In this document: piece by piece, positions 9,574-19,207 of the stretch
Numbering within the stretch: position 1 is the first letter of the stretch
Layout of the letters: every line of letters begins with the position of its first letter
Source: an uncultured Hyphomicrobiales bacterium
GTDB taxonomy: Bacteria; Pseudomonadota; Alphaproteobacteria; Rhizobiales; Beijerinckiaceae
DNA length: 46,518 nt
NCBI GenBank assembly: GCA_903824185.1
Contig: CAIJVU010000048.1
Location: 1 to 46,518 of the forward strand
Direction of reading: 5' to 3'
The notes under the pieces: model-generated
The model's database searches: none
What the model was told of the DNA's origin: nothing
The model's input: only the letters and a program-made list of their open reading frames with translations
Translations under genes and position numbers: made by a program

Positions 9574-9618
9574 GGGAAGCGCGCTTCCCAACGAGAATGA
9601 AGGGCCACCGCACGGTGG
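9574..9618 (+). other. Two hairpins in the nuoI-nuoJ gap
   Basis: The 98-base gap holds a perfect 16-base palindrome, GGGAAGCG followed by CGCTTCCC (9574-9589). A second inverted repeat follows, CCACC-gcac-GGTGG with outer extension (9605-9618). Neither is followed by a T-run, so they are unlikely to terminate. They fit better as RNA processing or stability elements separating the peripheral-arm genes from the membrane-arm genes of the operon. Confidence 0.5.
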
Positions 9619-9656
9619 TGTGATGAGGACGAGATGATGATGCGGGAGCAGGGTGA

Positions 9657-10271
9657 ATGACAGTGGCGGCCGCTTTCTTTTATCTGTTTGCCAGTATTAC
9701 CGTGGCTTCCGGCTTTATGGTCGTTGCCTCGCGCAATCCTGTGCATTCGGTTTTGTTCCTCATTTTGGCTTTTGTGAATGCGGCGGGCCTGTTCTTGCTG
9801 CTGGGGGCCGAATTCCTCGCCATGATTTTGGTGGTGGTCTATGTCGGTGCCGTGGCCGTTCTCTTCTTGTTTGTCGTGATGATGCTCGATGTCGACTTCG
9901 CCGAATTGCGGCAGGGCTTCCTCGATTATTTGCCGATTGGCGGTTTGTTGGGCGTCATCTTCTTGATCGAGATGGTGTTGTTTCTGGGGACGTATTACGC
10001 AGCGCCTGAAGCGGTTCACGCCGCCTCAACTGTGAAGGCTGCGGCCTCGACCCTCAGCAATACCGAACAATTGGGGCGGGTTCTTTACACCGATTATGTC
10101 TTCTATTTCCAGACAGCCGGCTTGGTCCTGCTGGTGGCTATGATCGGCGCGATTATTCTGACATTGCATCACAAGACCGGTGTGAAGCGTCAGGATATCG
10201 GTGCGCAGGTGGCACGTTCAAAAGACACCGCGATGGAAATCAAGTCTGTCCGTCCGGGACAGGGATTGTAA
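9657..10271 (+). CDS. nuoJ: NADH-quinone oxidoreductase subunit J
   Basis: Membrane-arm subunit of complex I, 204 residues with five predicted helices. Helix 3, containing LGAEFLAMILVVVYVGAVAVLFLFVVMML, carries the family's key acidic residue and the tyrosine/glycine pi-bulge involved in proton pumping. The C-terminal tail after residue 175 is polar and cytoplasmic. The start ATGACAGTGGCG is preceded by GGGAGCAGGG. nuoK follows after about a dozen bases, as in other nuo operons. Confidence 0.97.
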   Translation: MTVAAAFFYLFASITVASGFMVVASRNPVHSVLFLILAFVNAAGLFLLLGAEFLAMILVVVYVGAVAVLFLFVVMMLDVDFAELRQGFLDYLPIGGLLGVIFLIEMVLFLGTYYAAPEAVHAASTVKAAASTLSNTEQLGRVLYTDYVFYFQTAGLVLLVAMIGAIILTLHHKTGVKRQDIGAQVARSKDTAMEIKSVRPGQGL

Positions 10272-10283
10272 GGGGTTGAGATG

Positions 10284-10592
10284 ATGGGCATCGGGCTTGA
10301 ACATTATCTGGTTGTTTCCGCCATTCTCTTCACACTTGGCGTTTTTGGTATTTTCGTCAACCGCAAGAATGTGATCGTCATCTTGATGTCGGTCGAACTC
10401 ATTTTGTTGGCGGTGAATATCAATCTGGTCGCTTTTTCAAGCTTTGGCCACAATCTGGTCGGGCAGGTTTTTGCTTTGCTGATTTTGACTGTGGCGGCTG
10501 CTGAGGCGGCCATTGGTCTTGCTATTCTGGTCGTTTACTACCGTAACCGCGGCTCGATTGCCGTTGAAGACATTAACATGATGAAGGGCTGA
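10284..10592 (+). CDS. nuoK: NADH-quinone oxidoreductase subunit K
   Basis: Small antiporter-like (MrpC/NuoK family) subunit of the complex I membrane arm. It has 102 residues and three transmembrane helices, with the buried glutamates in [20 protein letters not shown] and in the third helix [25 protein letters not shown], both part of the proton path. ATGATG at 10281-10286 offers two starts; 10284 gives the usual length and a better distance from AGGGG. The stop codon lies at the base of a hairpin that spans the gap to nuoL. Confidence 0.97.
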   Translation: MGIGLEHYLVVSAILFTLGVFGIFVNRKNVIVILMSVELILLAVNINLVAFSSFGHNLVGQVFALLILTVAAAEAAIGLAILVVYYRNRGSIAVEDINMMKG

Positions 10593-10609
10593 GCGGGTCA
10601 CCCCGCTCA
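10590..10609 (+). other. Hairpin across the nuoK stop and nuoK-nuoL gap
   Basis: TGAGCGGG (10590-10597, containing the nuoK stop) pairs perfectly with CCCGCTCA (10602-10609) around the four-base loop TCAC. An 8-bp GC-rich stem ten bases before the nuoL start with no following T-run suggests a translational or mRNA-stability element, not a terminator. Confidence 0.55.
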
Positions 10610-10618
10610 AATTTGCAC

Positions 10619-12625
10619 ATGGTTCAGGCTATCGTATTCCTGCCGCTACTCGGTTTTCTCATCGCAGGCTCTTTGGGGCGTGTGATCGGGCCGCGTCCAA
10701 GCGAAATCGTCACAACAGGCTTCCTCATTACCGGAGCGATCTTGTCGTGGTTTGTGTTTTTTCAGGTCGGCTATGGATCCGGTCCGTTCAAGGTGGCCAT
10801 TGCCCCTTGGATTTCGTCCGGTGCCTTGCAGGTCGAATGGGCATTGCGCGTGGATACGCTCACCGCTGTGATGTTGGTGGTGGTCAATTCCGTTTCGGCC
10901 TTGGTGCATCTTTATTCCATCGGTTACATGCACGAAGATCCGTCCCGCCCGCGCTTCTTCGGTTATCTGTCGCTGTTTACCTTCGCCATGTTGATGCTAG
11001 TGACCGCCGACAATCTGGTGCAGATGTTCTTCGGCTGGGAAGGCGTGGGTCTTGCCTCCTATCTCCTGATCGGCTTCTGGTACGAAAAGCCCTCAGCCAA
11101 TGCCGCAGCGATGAAAGCCTTTATCGTCAACCGCGTGGGTGATTTCGGCTTTGCCTTGGGGATTTTCCTTGTTTTCGTTTTGACGAATTCTGTTGCCTTT
11201 GATCCGATCTTTGCCTCAATCGGTGGCGCGGCTGGCAAACACTTCCACTTCATCGGGCGTGATTGGGATGCGCTGACCTTGGCCTGTCTGCTGCTGTTCA
11301 TGGGCGCGATGGGCAAATCGGCTCAATTCTTCCTGCATACATGGCTGCCTGATGCGATGGAGGGGCCCACACCGGTTTCCGCTCTCATCCATGCGGCCAC
11401 CATGGTGACGGCTGGCGTCTTCATGGTAGCGCGCTTGTCCCCCGTGTTTGAACTCTCGCCGGATGCGTTGGGTGTTGTGATGTTCATCGGTGCTACGACG
11501 GCCTTTTTTGCCGGCACCATCGGGCTTGTGCAAAATGACATCAAGCGTGTCATTGCTTATTCAACCTGTTCGCAGCTTGGCTATATGTTTGCCGCCTTGG
11601 GCGCAGGCGCTTATTCGGCGGGTGTGTTTCATTTGTTCACCCATGCCTTTTTCAAAGCCTTGCTGTTCTTGGGCGCAGGATCGGTGATCCATGCCATGCA
11701 TCACGAACAAGACATCCGCCGCATGGGCGGGCTGTTCAAAAGCATTCCCTTCACAGCCGTGATGATGTTGATCGGCACGCTCGCTTTGACGGGTTTTCCT
11801 TTGACCGCAGGCTTTTATTCCAAGGATGCGATCATTGAATCCGTTTATGTTGCCCATCACGGCCCTGTCAGCTATGCCTTTATTTTGCTGATTGTAGCAG
11901 CTGGTCTGACAAGCTTCTATTCATGGCGTTTGTTCTTCCTGACCTTCATGGGCCATAAACGCTGGGGTGCGGATGCGGCCCACGCACATCACGGTGATGA
12001 CCATCACCATGCCAAAGCCCATCATGATCACGGACATGATCATGATCATCATCACGAGCCGCATGAATCACCGAGTGTGATGCTGATCCCGCTGACGTTT
12101 CTCGCTTTGGGCGCGTTGATCGCGGGTCTGTTGTTCCACGACTCCTTCCTTGATCACGGCTATGAGCATTTCTTCAAAGCCTCTTTGACCCTGTCACCCG
12201 ACAACCACATTCTGCATGACATGCATGGTGTGCCTCTCTGGGTTCAGTGGGCACCGATGGTGATGATGGTGACGGGTTTCGTCGTGGCTTGGATTTTCTA
12301 TATTGCCAAGCCCGAACTGCCAGCCGCCCTCGCGAAAAGTCAGCCGCTGCTTTATCAATTCCTGCTCAACAAGTGGTATTTCGACGAACTTTATGATTTC
12401 CTCTTTGTTCGTCCGGCCAAAGCGCTTGGCTATTTCCTTTGGAAAAAGGGTGACGGGGCCACCATTGACGGTTTCGGGCCCGATGGTGTGTCAGCACGCG
12501 TTGTGAATTTCAGCGGTGTCATTGTCAGGCTGCAAACGGGTTATCTCTATCACTATGCCTTTGCCATGCTGATCGGTCTCGCCGCCGTCATCACGTGGTA
12601 TATGTTCGGAGGAGCACAGTCATGA
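10619..12625 (+). CDS. nuoL: NADH-quinone oxidoreductase subunit L with histidine-rich loop
   Basis: The most distal antiporter-like proton-pumping subunit of complex I, with the long lateral helix at its C-terminus. The protein has 668 residues. Conserved features are [19 protein letters not shown] with the channel glutamate, the lysine segment in [40 protein letters not shown], and [26 protein letters not shown]. Residues about 455-482 form a loop with 15 histidines among about 31 residues (for example [18 protein letters not shown]), interspersed with aspartate. I start at ATG 10619; a TTG two codons upstream is less likely. Its stop overlaps the nuoM start. Confidence 0.97.
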   Translation: MVQAIVFLPLLGFLIAGSLGRVIGPRPSEIVTTGFLITGAILSWFVFFQVGYGSGPFKVAIAPWISSGALQVEWALRVDTLTAVMLVVVNSVSALVHLYSIGYMHEDPSRPRFFGYLSLFTFAMLMLVTADNLVQMFFGWEGVGLASYLLIGFWYEKPSANAAAMKAFIVNRVGDFGFALGIFLVFVLTNSVAFDPIFASIGGAAGKHFHFIGRDWDALTLACLLLFMGAMGKSAQFFLHTWLPDAMEGPTPVSALIHAATMVTAGVFMVARLSPVFELSPDALGVVMFIGATTAFFAGTIGLVQNDIKRVIAYSTCSQLGYMFAALGAGAYSAGVFHLFTHAFFKALLFLGAGSVIHAMHHEQDIRRMGGLFKSIPFTAVMMLIGTLALTGFPLTAGFYSKDAIIESVYVAHHGPVSYAFILLIVAAGLTSFYSWRLFFLTFMGHKRWGADAAHAHHGDDHHHAKAHHDHGHDHDHHHEPHESPSVMLIPLTFLALGALIAGLLFHDSFLDHGYEHFFKASLTLSPDNHILHDMHGVPLWVQWAPMVMMVTGFVVAWIFYIAKPELPAALAKSQPLLYQFLLNKWYFDELYDFLFVRPAKALGYFLWKKGDGATIDGFGPDGVSARVVNFSGVIVRLQTGYLYHYAFAMLIGLAAVITWYMFGGAQS

Positions 12626-14127
12626 ACCATTTGCTCCTGGGTCTTATCCTGCTGCCTTTGATCGGCGCAGGTCTTATTCTCATCACCGACGGCCAATCGG
12701 AAGCGGGCTTGCGCAATATCCGCTGGACCGCTTTGTTTGCCACTTTGGCGACCTTTATTTTGTCCCTCATCGCTTGGCATGGGTTCAATCCGGCCTCTGC
12801 CGAATTCCAGCTGGTGGACGAAGCCGCATGGCTGTCGAAATCTATCCGGTTCAAACTGGGCGTCGATGGTTTCTCGATGCCGTTTATTTTGCTGTCGACC
12901 TTCCTGATGCCATTTTGCATCGTGGCGTCATGGGTGTCCGTGACACAACGGGTCAAAGAGTATTTCATAGCCTTCCTTGTTCTGGAAGCATTGATGATCG
13001 GTGTCTTCTCGGCACTGGATTTGGTGTTGTTCTACCTGTTCTTCGAAGCAGGCCTGATCCCGATGTTCCTGATCATTGGCATTTGGGGTGGTAAGCGCCG
13101 CATTTACGCAAGCTTCAAGTTTTTCCTCTACACGCTGTTGGGCTCGTTGTTGATGTTGATCGCCGTGATGGTCATGTATCATCAGGCACAAACAACCGAC
13201 ATTCCGACCCTGTTGAAGTTTAAATTCGCCCCGCAATTGCAGACATGGTTGTGGCTGGCTTTCTTTGCCTCCTTTGCTGTCAAAATGCCGATGTGGCCTG
13301 TCCATACATGGTTGCCGGATGCGCATGTGGAAGCGCCCACAGCAGGCTCGGTTATTCTGGCTGCTATTTTGCTGAAAATGGGTGGTTACGGTTTCATCCG
13401 GGTGTCGATCCCGATGTTCCCGGATGCCTCGCTTTATTTCGCGCCCTTCGTTTTCACACTCTCTGTGATTGCCATCATCTACACCTCGCTGGTGGCGTTG
13501 ATGCAAGAAGACATCAAGAAGCTGATTGCTTATTCCTCGGTCGCCCATATGGGTTTTGTGACCATGGGCCTGTTTACGCTCAATGCCCAAGGCATTCAGG
13601 GGGGCATGTTCCAGATGGTGTCGCATGGTCTGGTGTCTGGCGCGCTGTTCCTTAGCGTCGGCGTCATTTATGACCGCATGCATACGCGTGAAATCGCAGC
13701 CTATGGTGGCCTTGTCCATCGCATGCCGCGTTATGCCGCCATTTTCATGCTGTTCACCATGGCCAATGTCGGTTTGCCCGGCACATCCGGTTTTGTCGGT
13801 GAATTCCTGACATTGCTGGGGGCGTTCCGCGCCAATACGACTGTCGCGTTTTTTGCAACAACGGGTGTGATTTTGTCTGCCGGTTACGCCTTGTGGCTTT
13901 ATGCCCGCGTGATTTTCGGCAAGCTGGAAAAGCCCTCGCTGATGACCATCGAGGACATCAATCCGCGTGAATTGGCCGTCATGCTGCCTCTTGTTGTCCT
14001 CACCATCTGGTATGGCATTCAGCCCAATGCCATTTTGGATGTTTTCGCCGCGCCCACGCAGGCGCTTTTGAAATCGACACATGCCGCGCTGGAAAGCGTG
14101 GGTCATGTTGTGACTGCCGCTCGCTGA
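12622..14127 (+). CDS. nuoM: NADH-quinone oxidoreductase subunit M
   Basis: Second antiporter-like proton-pumping subunit of complex I, 501 residues and about 14 transmembrane helices. The channel glutamate lies in [23 protein letters not shown]. The central lysine lies in [33 protein letters not shown], and a further conserved stretch is [24 protein letters not shown]. The ATG at 12622 overlaps the nuoL stop by four bases (ATGA) and has a strong GGAGGAG site at 12608-12614. The overlap implies coupled, near-equal synthesis with NuoL. Confidence 0.98.
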   Translation: MNHLLLGLILLPLIGAGLILITDGQSEAGLRNIRWTALFATLATFILSLIAWHGFNPASAEFQLVDEAAWLSKSIRFKLGVDGFSMPFILLSTFLMPFCIVASWVSVTQRVKEYFIAFLVLEALMIGVFSALDLVLFYLFFEAGLIPMFLIIGIWGGKRRIYASFKFFLYTLLGSLLMLIAVMVMYHQAQTTDIPTLLKFKFAPQLQTWLWLAFFASFAVKMPMWPVHTWLPDAHVEAPTAGSVILAAILLKMGGYGFIRVSIPMFPDASLYFAPFVFTLSVIAIIYTSLVALMQEDIKKLIAYSSVAHMGFVTMGLFTLNAQGIQGGMFQMVSHGLVSGALFLSVGVIYDRMHTREIAAYGGLVHRMPRYAAIFMLFTMANVGLPGTSGFVGEFLTLLGAFRANTTVAFFATTGVILSAGYALWLYARVIFGKLEKPSLMTIEDINPRELAVMLPLVVLTIWYGIQPNAILDVFAAPTQALLKSTHAALESVGHVVTAAR

Positions 14128-14137
14128 AGGTGAACCG

Positions 14138-15571
14138 ATGACCGCTCATGTGCCCGCCTTGATGCCTGCTCTGCCGGAACTCATTCTGGCCAGCGGGGCT
14201 TTGCTGCTCGTGTTGATCGGAGCCTTGCGTGGCGAAAGCAGCCACGGTTTCGTGCATGCTTCCTCTGTTTTGTTGTTGGGCCTTGCATTGCTTGCCATCG
14301 CGCTCGGCGATGGCGGCACGGTGGTCACCTTTAACGGGGCCTTTATCAATGACGGCTTTGCCCGTTTCATGAAGATTGCGGCCTTGGCCGCAGCCTTGGT
14401 TTCGCTCGTGGTGTCACAAGGCTATCTGCAGCGCCATAAAGTGGAAGTGTTCGAATATCCGCTGTTGGTTGTGCTTTCCACCACCGGCATGTTGGTGATG
14501 ATTTCCGCGCATGATCTTATTGCGCTTTATCTCGGCCTCGAATTGTCCTCACTTTCGCTGTATGTAATCGCCGCTTTCCGTCGCGATGATTTGCGATCCA
14601 CCGAAGCCGGTTTGAAATATTTCGTCTTGGGTGCCTTGTCGTCCGGCATGTTGCTTTATGGTGCGTCCTTGATTTACGGCTTCACCGGCGCTGTGGAATT
14701 CGGGGCTATTGTCAAAGCCTTGCATGGCCATGCGCCCACCGGCGTTATCTTTGGTCTGGCCTTTTTGATGGCCGGTTTTGCCTTCAAGATTTCGGCTGTG
14801 CCGTTTCACATGTGGACGCCTGACGTTTACGAAGGCGCGCCAACGCCTGTGACAACCTTCTTTGCCTCGGCGCCCAAATTGGCTGCCATGGCCATGACCG
14901 TGCGTGTGGTGATGACAGCCTTTCCGGACGTGACGCATGAATGGCGGCAGATTGTCGTCTTCATCGCTTTGGGGTCGATGGTGCTGGGTGCTTTCGCCGC
15001 CATTGGTCAAACCAATATCAAACGCCTTTTGGCCTATTCATCGATTGGCCATGTGGGCTATGCGCTGGTTGGCCTGTCTGCTGGAACCGATGCCGGTGTG
15101 CAGGGTGTGGTGGTTTATATGTCCATCTATACGGTGACGACATTGGGTGCCTTTGCCTGTGTGCTCGGCATGCGCCGCGATGGTCATTATGTCGAAGACA
15201 TCAATGATCTTGCAGGGCTTGGCCGCAACAATCCGGCCTTGGCCTTTGCGCTTGCGATGATCATGTTTTCATTGGCTGGGATTCCGCCTTTGGCTGGGTT
15301 CTTTGCCAAATGGTATGTGTTTGTTGCTGCAGTGGAAGCCAAATTTTATGCGCTCGCCATTATCGGTGTTTTATCGAGTGTCGTCGGGGCTTTCTATTAT
15401 CTGCGCATCGTCAAGATCGTCTATTTCGATGATGCCAAAACGGCCTTTGATCCTCTCGATTCAAGCCTCAAAGCGGTGATTTTGGTCTCCTCGCTGGTGA
15501 TCTTCCTGTTCTGGCTCTATCCGGCCCCCCTCGTGAATGCGGCCAGCCTCGCTGCTTCTTCACTGCATTGA
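14138..15571 (+). CDS. nuoN: NADH-quinone oxidoreductase subunit N
   Basis: Third antiporter-like proton-pumping subunit of complex I, 477 residues with about 14 helices. Diagnostic stretches are [61 protein letters not shown] and [27 protein letters not shown]. The ATG follows AAGGTGA and is ten bases after nuoM. It is the last complex I gene of the operon, but its stop codon overlaps the birA start, so transcription probably continues. Confidence 0.98.
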   Translation: MTAHVPALMPALPELILASGALLLVLIGALRGESSHGFVHASSVLLLGLALLAIALGDGGTVVTFNGAFINDGFARFMKIAALAAALVSLVVSQGYLQRHKVEVFEYPLLVVLSTTGMLVMISAHDLIALYLGLELSSLSLYVIAAFRRDDLRSTEAGLKYFVLGALSSGMLLYGASLIYGFTGAVEFGAIVKALHGHAPTGVIFGLAFLMAGFAFKISAVPFHMWTPDVYEGAPTPVTTFFASAPKLAAMAMTVRVVMTAFPDVTHEWRQIVVFIALGSMVLGAFAAIGQTNIKRLLAYSSIGHVGYALVGLSAGTDAGVQGVVVYMSIYTVTTLGAFACVLGMRRDGHYVEDINDLAGLGRNNPALAFALAMIMFSLAGIPPLAGFFAKWYVFVAAVEAKFYALAIIGVLSSVVGAFYYLRIVKIVYFDDAKTAFDPLDSSLKAVILVSSLVIFLFWLYPAPLVNAASLAASSLH

Positions 15572-16365
15572 TCAAGAGCGGTTTTTTGCAGGCTCATGCG
15601 GGTTTCAGCATCGAGCACCATTCGTCTTTGTCCTCAAGCAATGACCGGGCCATGGTCTGTGCTGAAGCGGGCATGGACAGGCACTGGGTTGTGGTGGATC
15701 AGCAATCGGGTGGGCGGGGCAGGCAAGGGCGGGTCTGGTCTTCGCCTGTCGGTAATCTCTACGCCAGCCTTGCTTTGATTGATCCATGCGAGATGCGCTT
15801 TAGCCCGCAAATCGGTTTTGTGGCGGGGCTTGCGGCCCATCTGGCTTTGTCTTCACTGGCTGATTTGGGTGCGCGTTTAAAACTCAAATGGCCCAATGAT
15901 TTGCTGTTGGACGGCGCTAAATTATCCGGTCAATTGCTGGAGGGGCGGAGCCAAAACGGCCACCTGTTTCTGGTCGTCGGGATCGGGATCAATCTGGTCC
16001 AGCATCCAGACGAGACGCCTTATCCGGCCACCGACCTTGCTACAGCGGGCGTGCATTTCGATGTTGAGACGGTTTTGAAGGCGCTGTGTGACGCTTTTGA
16101 TCATCTGTTATCGATCTGGGATCGCGGACAAGGATTTTCCTGCATCAGGCAGCTTTGGCTTGATCACGCCGCTTATCTTGATAAAGCGATTGAGATCAGA
16201 ACCGAGCGCGGCGTGGTGCGTGGTCGGTTCGCCGGATTGGATGCGGAGGGTCGCTTGCTTTTGCAGCCAGACACGCAGACGCAAGAACAGGGACTGACAA
16301 CAATAGAGGCGGGTGATTTTTATCCGCTGGATCTGGTCGAACCGATGCGGCCACAAAAAGGATAA
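15568..16365 (+). CDS. birA: Biotin--[acetyl-CoA-carboxylase] ligase, catalytic domain only
   Basis: Attaches biotin to the lysine of biotin carboxyl carrier proteins via biotinyl-AMP. The 265-residue protein shows the adenylation loop [10 protein letters not shown] (about 48-57), the biotin-pocket segment [20 protein letters not shown] and GIGINL, then a C-terminal SH3-like domain. There is no N-terminal helix-turn-helix, so it is a monofunctional ligase and not a bio-operon repressor. I place the start at a TTG (15568) that overlaps the nuoN stop; no in-frame ATG lies nearby, and the N-terminus is the least certain part. The start of rnj overlaps its stop. birA after nuoN is a recurrent alphaproteobacterial arrangement. 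Confidence 0.92.
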   Translation: MIKSGFLQAHAGFSIEHHSSLSSSNDRAMVCAEAGMDRHWVVVDQQSGGRGRQGRVWSSPVGNLYASLALIDPCEMRFSPQIGFVAGLAAHLALSSLADLGARLKLKWPNDLLLDGAKLSGQLLEGRSQNGHLFLVVGIGINLVQHPDETPYPATDLATAGVHFDVETVLKALCDAFDHLLSIWDRGQGFSCIRQLWLDHAAYLDKAIEIRTERGVVRGRFAGLDAEGRLLLQPDTQTQEQGLTTIEAGDFYPLDLVEPMRPQKG

Positions 16366-18044
16366 TGAGAGAGATGCAAACTAGCAGCGATGAGCTGGTC
16401 TTTGTGCCGCTTGGCGGCATTGGCGAAATTGGCATGAATGCCGGCCTTTACGGCTTTGGCGGCAAAAAGAACCGGCGCTGGATTTTGGTGGATTGCGGCA
16501 TTGCCTTTGCGGGGCCGGAATTGCCGGGCATCGAAGTGATGCTGCCGGATTTGCAATTCATCAAACAGCAGAAAAAGCGGCTTGAAGCCATCATCATCAC
16601 CCATGCCCATGAAGATCACATCGGGGCTTTGATGGATTTGTGGCCCTCACTGGAAGCGCCGGTCTATGCCTCGCGCTTTGCTGCAAGCCTTTTGGAGATC
16701 CGGCGTTTTCGCGAGCCCGGTGCCCAGCATCTGCCTTTGCATATCATCGAGCCCGGCCAAGACTATGTGTTTGGCCCTTTCACCGTCGAACCCGTGAAGA
16801 TGGCCCATTCCATTCCTGAATCCATGGGGCTGATTATCAAGACCGCATTGGGCACGTTGTTCCATAGCGGCGACTGGAAAATTGACATCACGCCTTATGT
16901 CGGTTGGGCAACCGATGAAGAGCGCTTGCGCCGTTTGGGCGATGAGGGTGTTTTGGCGCTGATTTGCGACTCCACCAATGTCACGCGGGATGGCATCAGC
17001 CCCAGCGAAACGGAAGTGGCGCGCACGCTCAAAGAGATTATCGCCAAAGCCAAAGGGCGTGTCTGTGTCACAACCTTTGCCTCCAATGTGGCGCGGATCC
17101 GCGCTGTGGCGGAAGCGGCGGCGGCCTGTGGGCGTGAGGTGATCGCTGTGGGGCGTGCCATGGATCGCGTCATCGAAGTGGCGCGTGAATGCGGTCTGCT
17201 GGAAGGCCTGCCGGATTTTCGTTCTGTCGATGTCTATGGCTATTTGCCGCGCGACAAAGTCGTGGCCTTGGTCACGGGTTCGCAAGGCGAGCCACGGGCC
17301 GCGCTGGCCCGTATTGCCGATGGTAACCATCCCGACATCACGCTGACGCCTGGTGATCAGGTGATTTTCTCCTCTCGCGCTATTCCCGGCAACGAAAAAG
17401 GCATCAGCCATCAGATCAACCAGCTGATCTTGCAAGGGATCGATGTGGTCACCGATCGCGATGCCTTGGTGCATGTGTCGGGGCATCCGCGTCGGGGGGA
17501 AATGGAACAGCTTTATCAATGGATCAAACCGCAGATTGCGGTTCCCGCCCATGGCGAGGCCTTGCATCTGGAAACCCATCGCCGCTTTGCCCGCGCCATG
17601 GGTGTTGCGCATGCCTGCCGGATCCGCAACGGGCAAATGTTGCGTCTGGCACCGGGTGATCCCGAGGTGCTTGATCATGTGCATGCGGGCCGTTTGTATC
17701 GGGATGGCCAGATCCTGTTGGAAGCGGAAGACAGGGCGGTGTCTGAGCGGCGCAAATTGTCTTTTGCGGGCATGGTGTCGGTTGCGGTTGCCATCAATGC
17801 GCAAGGCGATGTGGTGGGAGACGTGTCTTTGGCCTTGGCCGGATTGCCGCAAGCGGATTCCTCCGGTCAGAGTTTTGACGATATTGTCGAGGAGGCCGTT
17901 TTCTCTGTTCTTGATACATTGCCGAAAGCCAAACGCCGGGATCCCGATCTTGTCGAGACGGCAATCGAGCGGGCTATCCGCTCATCCGTCAATCAGTCAT
18001 GGGGCAAAAAACCGCTTTGTCACATTCAGGTGGTGATCGTCTGA
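16365..18044 (+). CDS. rnj: Ribonuclease J
   Basis: Metallo-beta-lactamase/beta-CASP ribonuclease with endo- and 5'-3' exonuclease activity, used in rRNA maturation and mRNA turnover. The 559-residue protein has the zinc motif HAHEDH at 80-85, the further metal-site segment LFHSGDWKID, the GSQGE segment of beta-CASP, and HVSGHPRRGEMEQLYQWIKPQIAVPAHGE with late histidine ligands. A C-terminal domain follows. Hyphomicrobiales commonly have RNase J in addition to RNase E. The ATG at 16365 shares a base with the birA stop; an ATG at 16374 is an alternative start. Confidence 0.96.
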   Translation: MREMQTSSDELVFVPLGGIGEIGMNAGLYGFGGKKNRRWILVDCGIAFAGPELPGIEVMLPDLQFIKQQKKRLEAIIITHAHEDHIGALMDLWPSLEAPVYASRFAASLLEIRRFREPGAQHLPLHIIEPGQDYVFGPFTVEPVKMAHSIPESMGLIIKTALGTLFHSGDWKIDITPYVGWATDEERLRRLGDEGVLALICDSTNVTRDGISPSETEVARTLKEIIAKAKGRVCVTTFASNVARIRAVAEAAAACGREVIAVGRAMDRVIEVARECGLLEGLPDFRSVDVYGYLPRDKVVALVTGSQGEPRAALARIADGNHPDITLTPGDQVIFSSRAIPGNEKGISHQINQLILQGIDVVTDRDALVHVSGHPRRGEMEQLYQWIKPQIAVPAHGEALHLETHRRFARAMGVAHACRIRNGQMLRLAPGDPEVLDHVHAGRLYRDGQILLEAEDRAVSERRKLSFAGMVSVAVAINAQGDVVGDVSLALAGLPQADSSGQSFDDIVEEAVFSVLDTLPKAKRRDPDLVETAIERAIRSSVNQSWGKKPLCHIQVVIV

Positions 18045-18071
18045 AAGCATAAGGCGCGCGCATGAATTTTG

Positions 18072-18102
18072 CTTCGGTCATGCGGCCCTTTCGGGGTATA
18101 AT
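18072..18102 (+). promoter_or_regulatory. Candidate promoter in front of the epimerase gene
   Basis: A perfect -10 hexamer TATAAT sits at 18097-18102 in the 93-base gap between rnj and the epimerase gene. The -35 region 18-19 bases upstream is CTTCGG/TTCGGT, which matches the consensus only in its first bases. Start of transcription would be near 18109, about 30 bases ahead of the epimerase ATG. The position is sensible, but the weak -35 limits confidence. Confidence 0.4.
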
Positions 18103-18137
18103 GGCAGTCTGAACGCATCGGAAAATAGGGGGCTTAT

Positions 18138-18542
18138 ATGATCGGACGTCTCAATCATGTCGCCATTGCAGTGAAGGATCTCTCGGCCGCCATCGCCACC
18201 TATCGCGATGTTTTGGGGGCCGATGTGTCTGCGCCTTTGCCGCAACCCGATCACGGTGTCACCGTTGTTTTTATCAATCTGCCCAATACAAAAATTGAAT
18301 TGCTGGAACCGCTGGGCGAACACTCTCCCATTGCCAAATTTTTAGAGCGCAACAGCGATGGCGGGATCCATCACATTTGTTACGAGGTGGACGATGTCCG
18401 CGCGGCGCGCGATCATTTGCTGGCGGGCGGCGCGCGTGTGTTGGGCGACGGGGAGCCGCGGATCGGTGCGCATGGCAAGCCGGTGATTTTTCTGCATCCC
18501 AAAGATTTTAACGGCACCTTGGTTGAGCTGGAGCAAGTATGA
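18138..18542 (+). CDS. mce: Methylmalonyl-CoA epimerase
   Basis: Interconverts (2S)- and (2R)-methylmalonyl-CoA in propionyl-CoA breakdown to succinyl-CoA. The 134-residue length is typical for this vicinal-oxygen-chelate protein. Metal ligands are seen in IGRLNHVAIAVKDL (His 7), in the glutamate of TKIELLEPLGE, in GGIHHICYEVDDV, and in the last strand PKDFNGTLVELEQV with its terminal glutamate. A GGGGGC purine run precedes the ATG. Its stop overlaps the next gene by four bases (ATGA). Confidence 0.93.
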   Translation: MIGRLNHVAIAVKDLSAAIATYRDVLGADVSAPLPQPDHGVTVVFINLPNTKIELLEPLGEHSPIAKFLERNSDGGIHHICYEVDDVRAARDHLLAGGARVLGDGEPRIGAHGKPVIFLHPKDFNGTLVELEQV

Positions 18543-18796
18543 TGCCCTTTCCCCTGACAATCGGACTACCATTGCCGACTTTGATCGCGCTGTATTTCAT
18601 TGTCTGGTGGATCTCTTTATTTGCGGTTTTGCCGATTGGGGTTCAAAACGCCGAAGAAGCAGGCGAGGTGCGCGATGCCTATGCCGATCCGGGTGCGCCT
18701 GTGCAACCGCGCTTGGGCATGAAAGCGCTGATTACCTCGATTGTTGCTTTGCCCCTGACCTATATCGTGGCCTTGGTCATCACCCATATTGATTGA
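18539..18796 (+). CDS. DUF1467 family membrane protein
   Basis: An 85-residue protein of the DUF1467 type, found mostly in alphaproteobacteria and of unknown biochemical role. Two transmembrane helices are predicted, at about 12-33 (LIALYFIVWWISLFAVLPIGV) and 62-82 (ALITSIVALPLTYIVALVI). A polar loop with the family motif GVQNAEEAGEVRDAYADPGAP lies between them. It overlaps mce by ATGA; a second ATG follows immediately. The mce-DUF1467-proS order is recurrent in this bacterial group, but I know of no functional link. Confidence 0.88.
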   Translation: MMPFPLTIGLPLPTLIALYFIVWWISLFAVLPIGVQNAEEAGEVRDAYADPGAPVQPRLGMKALITSIVALPLTYIVALVITHID

Positions 18797-19207
18797 AAGC
18801 GGGCCGGAATTTTAAAAATGTCGGGTTGCGCTGCGGCTTGCAGCACAATCCCTATTTTTACGCGCGCACTCTCACCAGCCGCAAGCAAACACTTGCCCAG
18901 AAATAGGGTTGAAAAAAATATAAATTTTCATGGAAAGGGAGAAAAACAAAAGTATGCCCGACAGAGTGTCAGGCACTGGACGATCCATCCCTAGACTTGG
19001 CCGCCGTGATGATATTTCAATCACCCGAGGTCTGATTGTGACCATATCAAGGCAAACAGAGATTGTCATCCCTTTTTTCAAAGTTTTTGTGTGTTTTGTG
19101 ACGTGACTTGTGATGGCTTTTCATAAGGATATGGCTTGTTTTTTGGTCTTCAATGCGGTTCAAGTCATGCATGTGATCCGCAACGCCCTTTTAAAGGTGA
19201 TCTTGAA
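18797..19207. other. Non-coding, AT-rich, structured stretch before proS
   Basis: About 410 bases with no convincing gene. Several inverted repeats cluster here: GCTGC/GCAGC (18830-18844); CCCTATTT (18850-18857) pairing with AAATAGGG (18901-18908); inside that pair, GCAAG/CTTGC (18881-18896); and GCCCGACA/TGTCAGGC with one mismatch and a three-base loop (about 18956-18974). The nested pairs could form a compact RNA fold. The last 120 bases probably hold the proS promoter and leader, with AAAGGTGA as the binding site before the ATG. Confidence 0.5.

Noticed and set aside
11981-12064. Histidine-codon run in nuoL as a DNA repeat or assembly error
   Set aside because: Codons vary (CAT, CAC, GAT, GAC), the frame stays open and the flanking helices align with NuoL, so it is a genuine coding loop.
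12928-14106. 392-residue minus-strand open frame antisense to nuoM
   Set aside because: It is rich in His, Gln and Arg, typical of antisense reading of a hydrophobic gene; NuoM is unmistakable on the other strand.
18872-19081. 69-residue minus-strand open frame between the DUF1467 gene and proS
   Set aside because: It has a purine-rich start context and a hydrophobic stretch, but begins at a weak start, lies in AT-rich structured DNA and resembles no protein I know. Chance is more likely.
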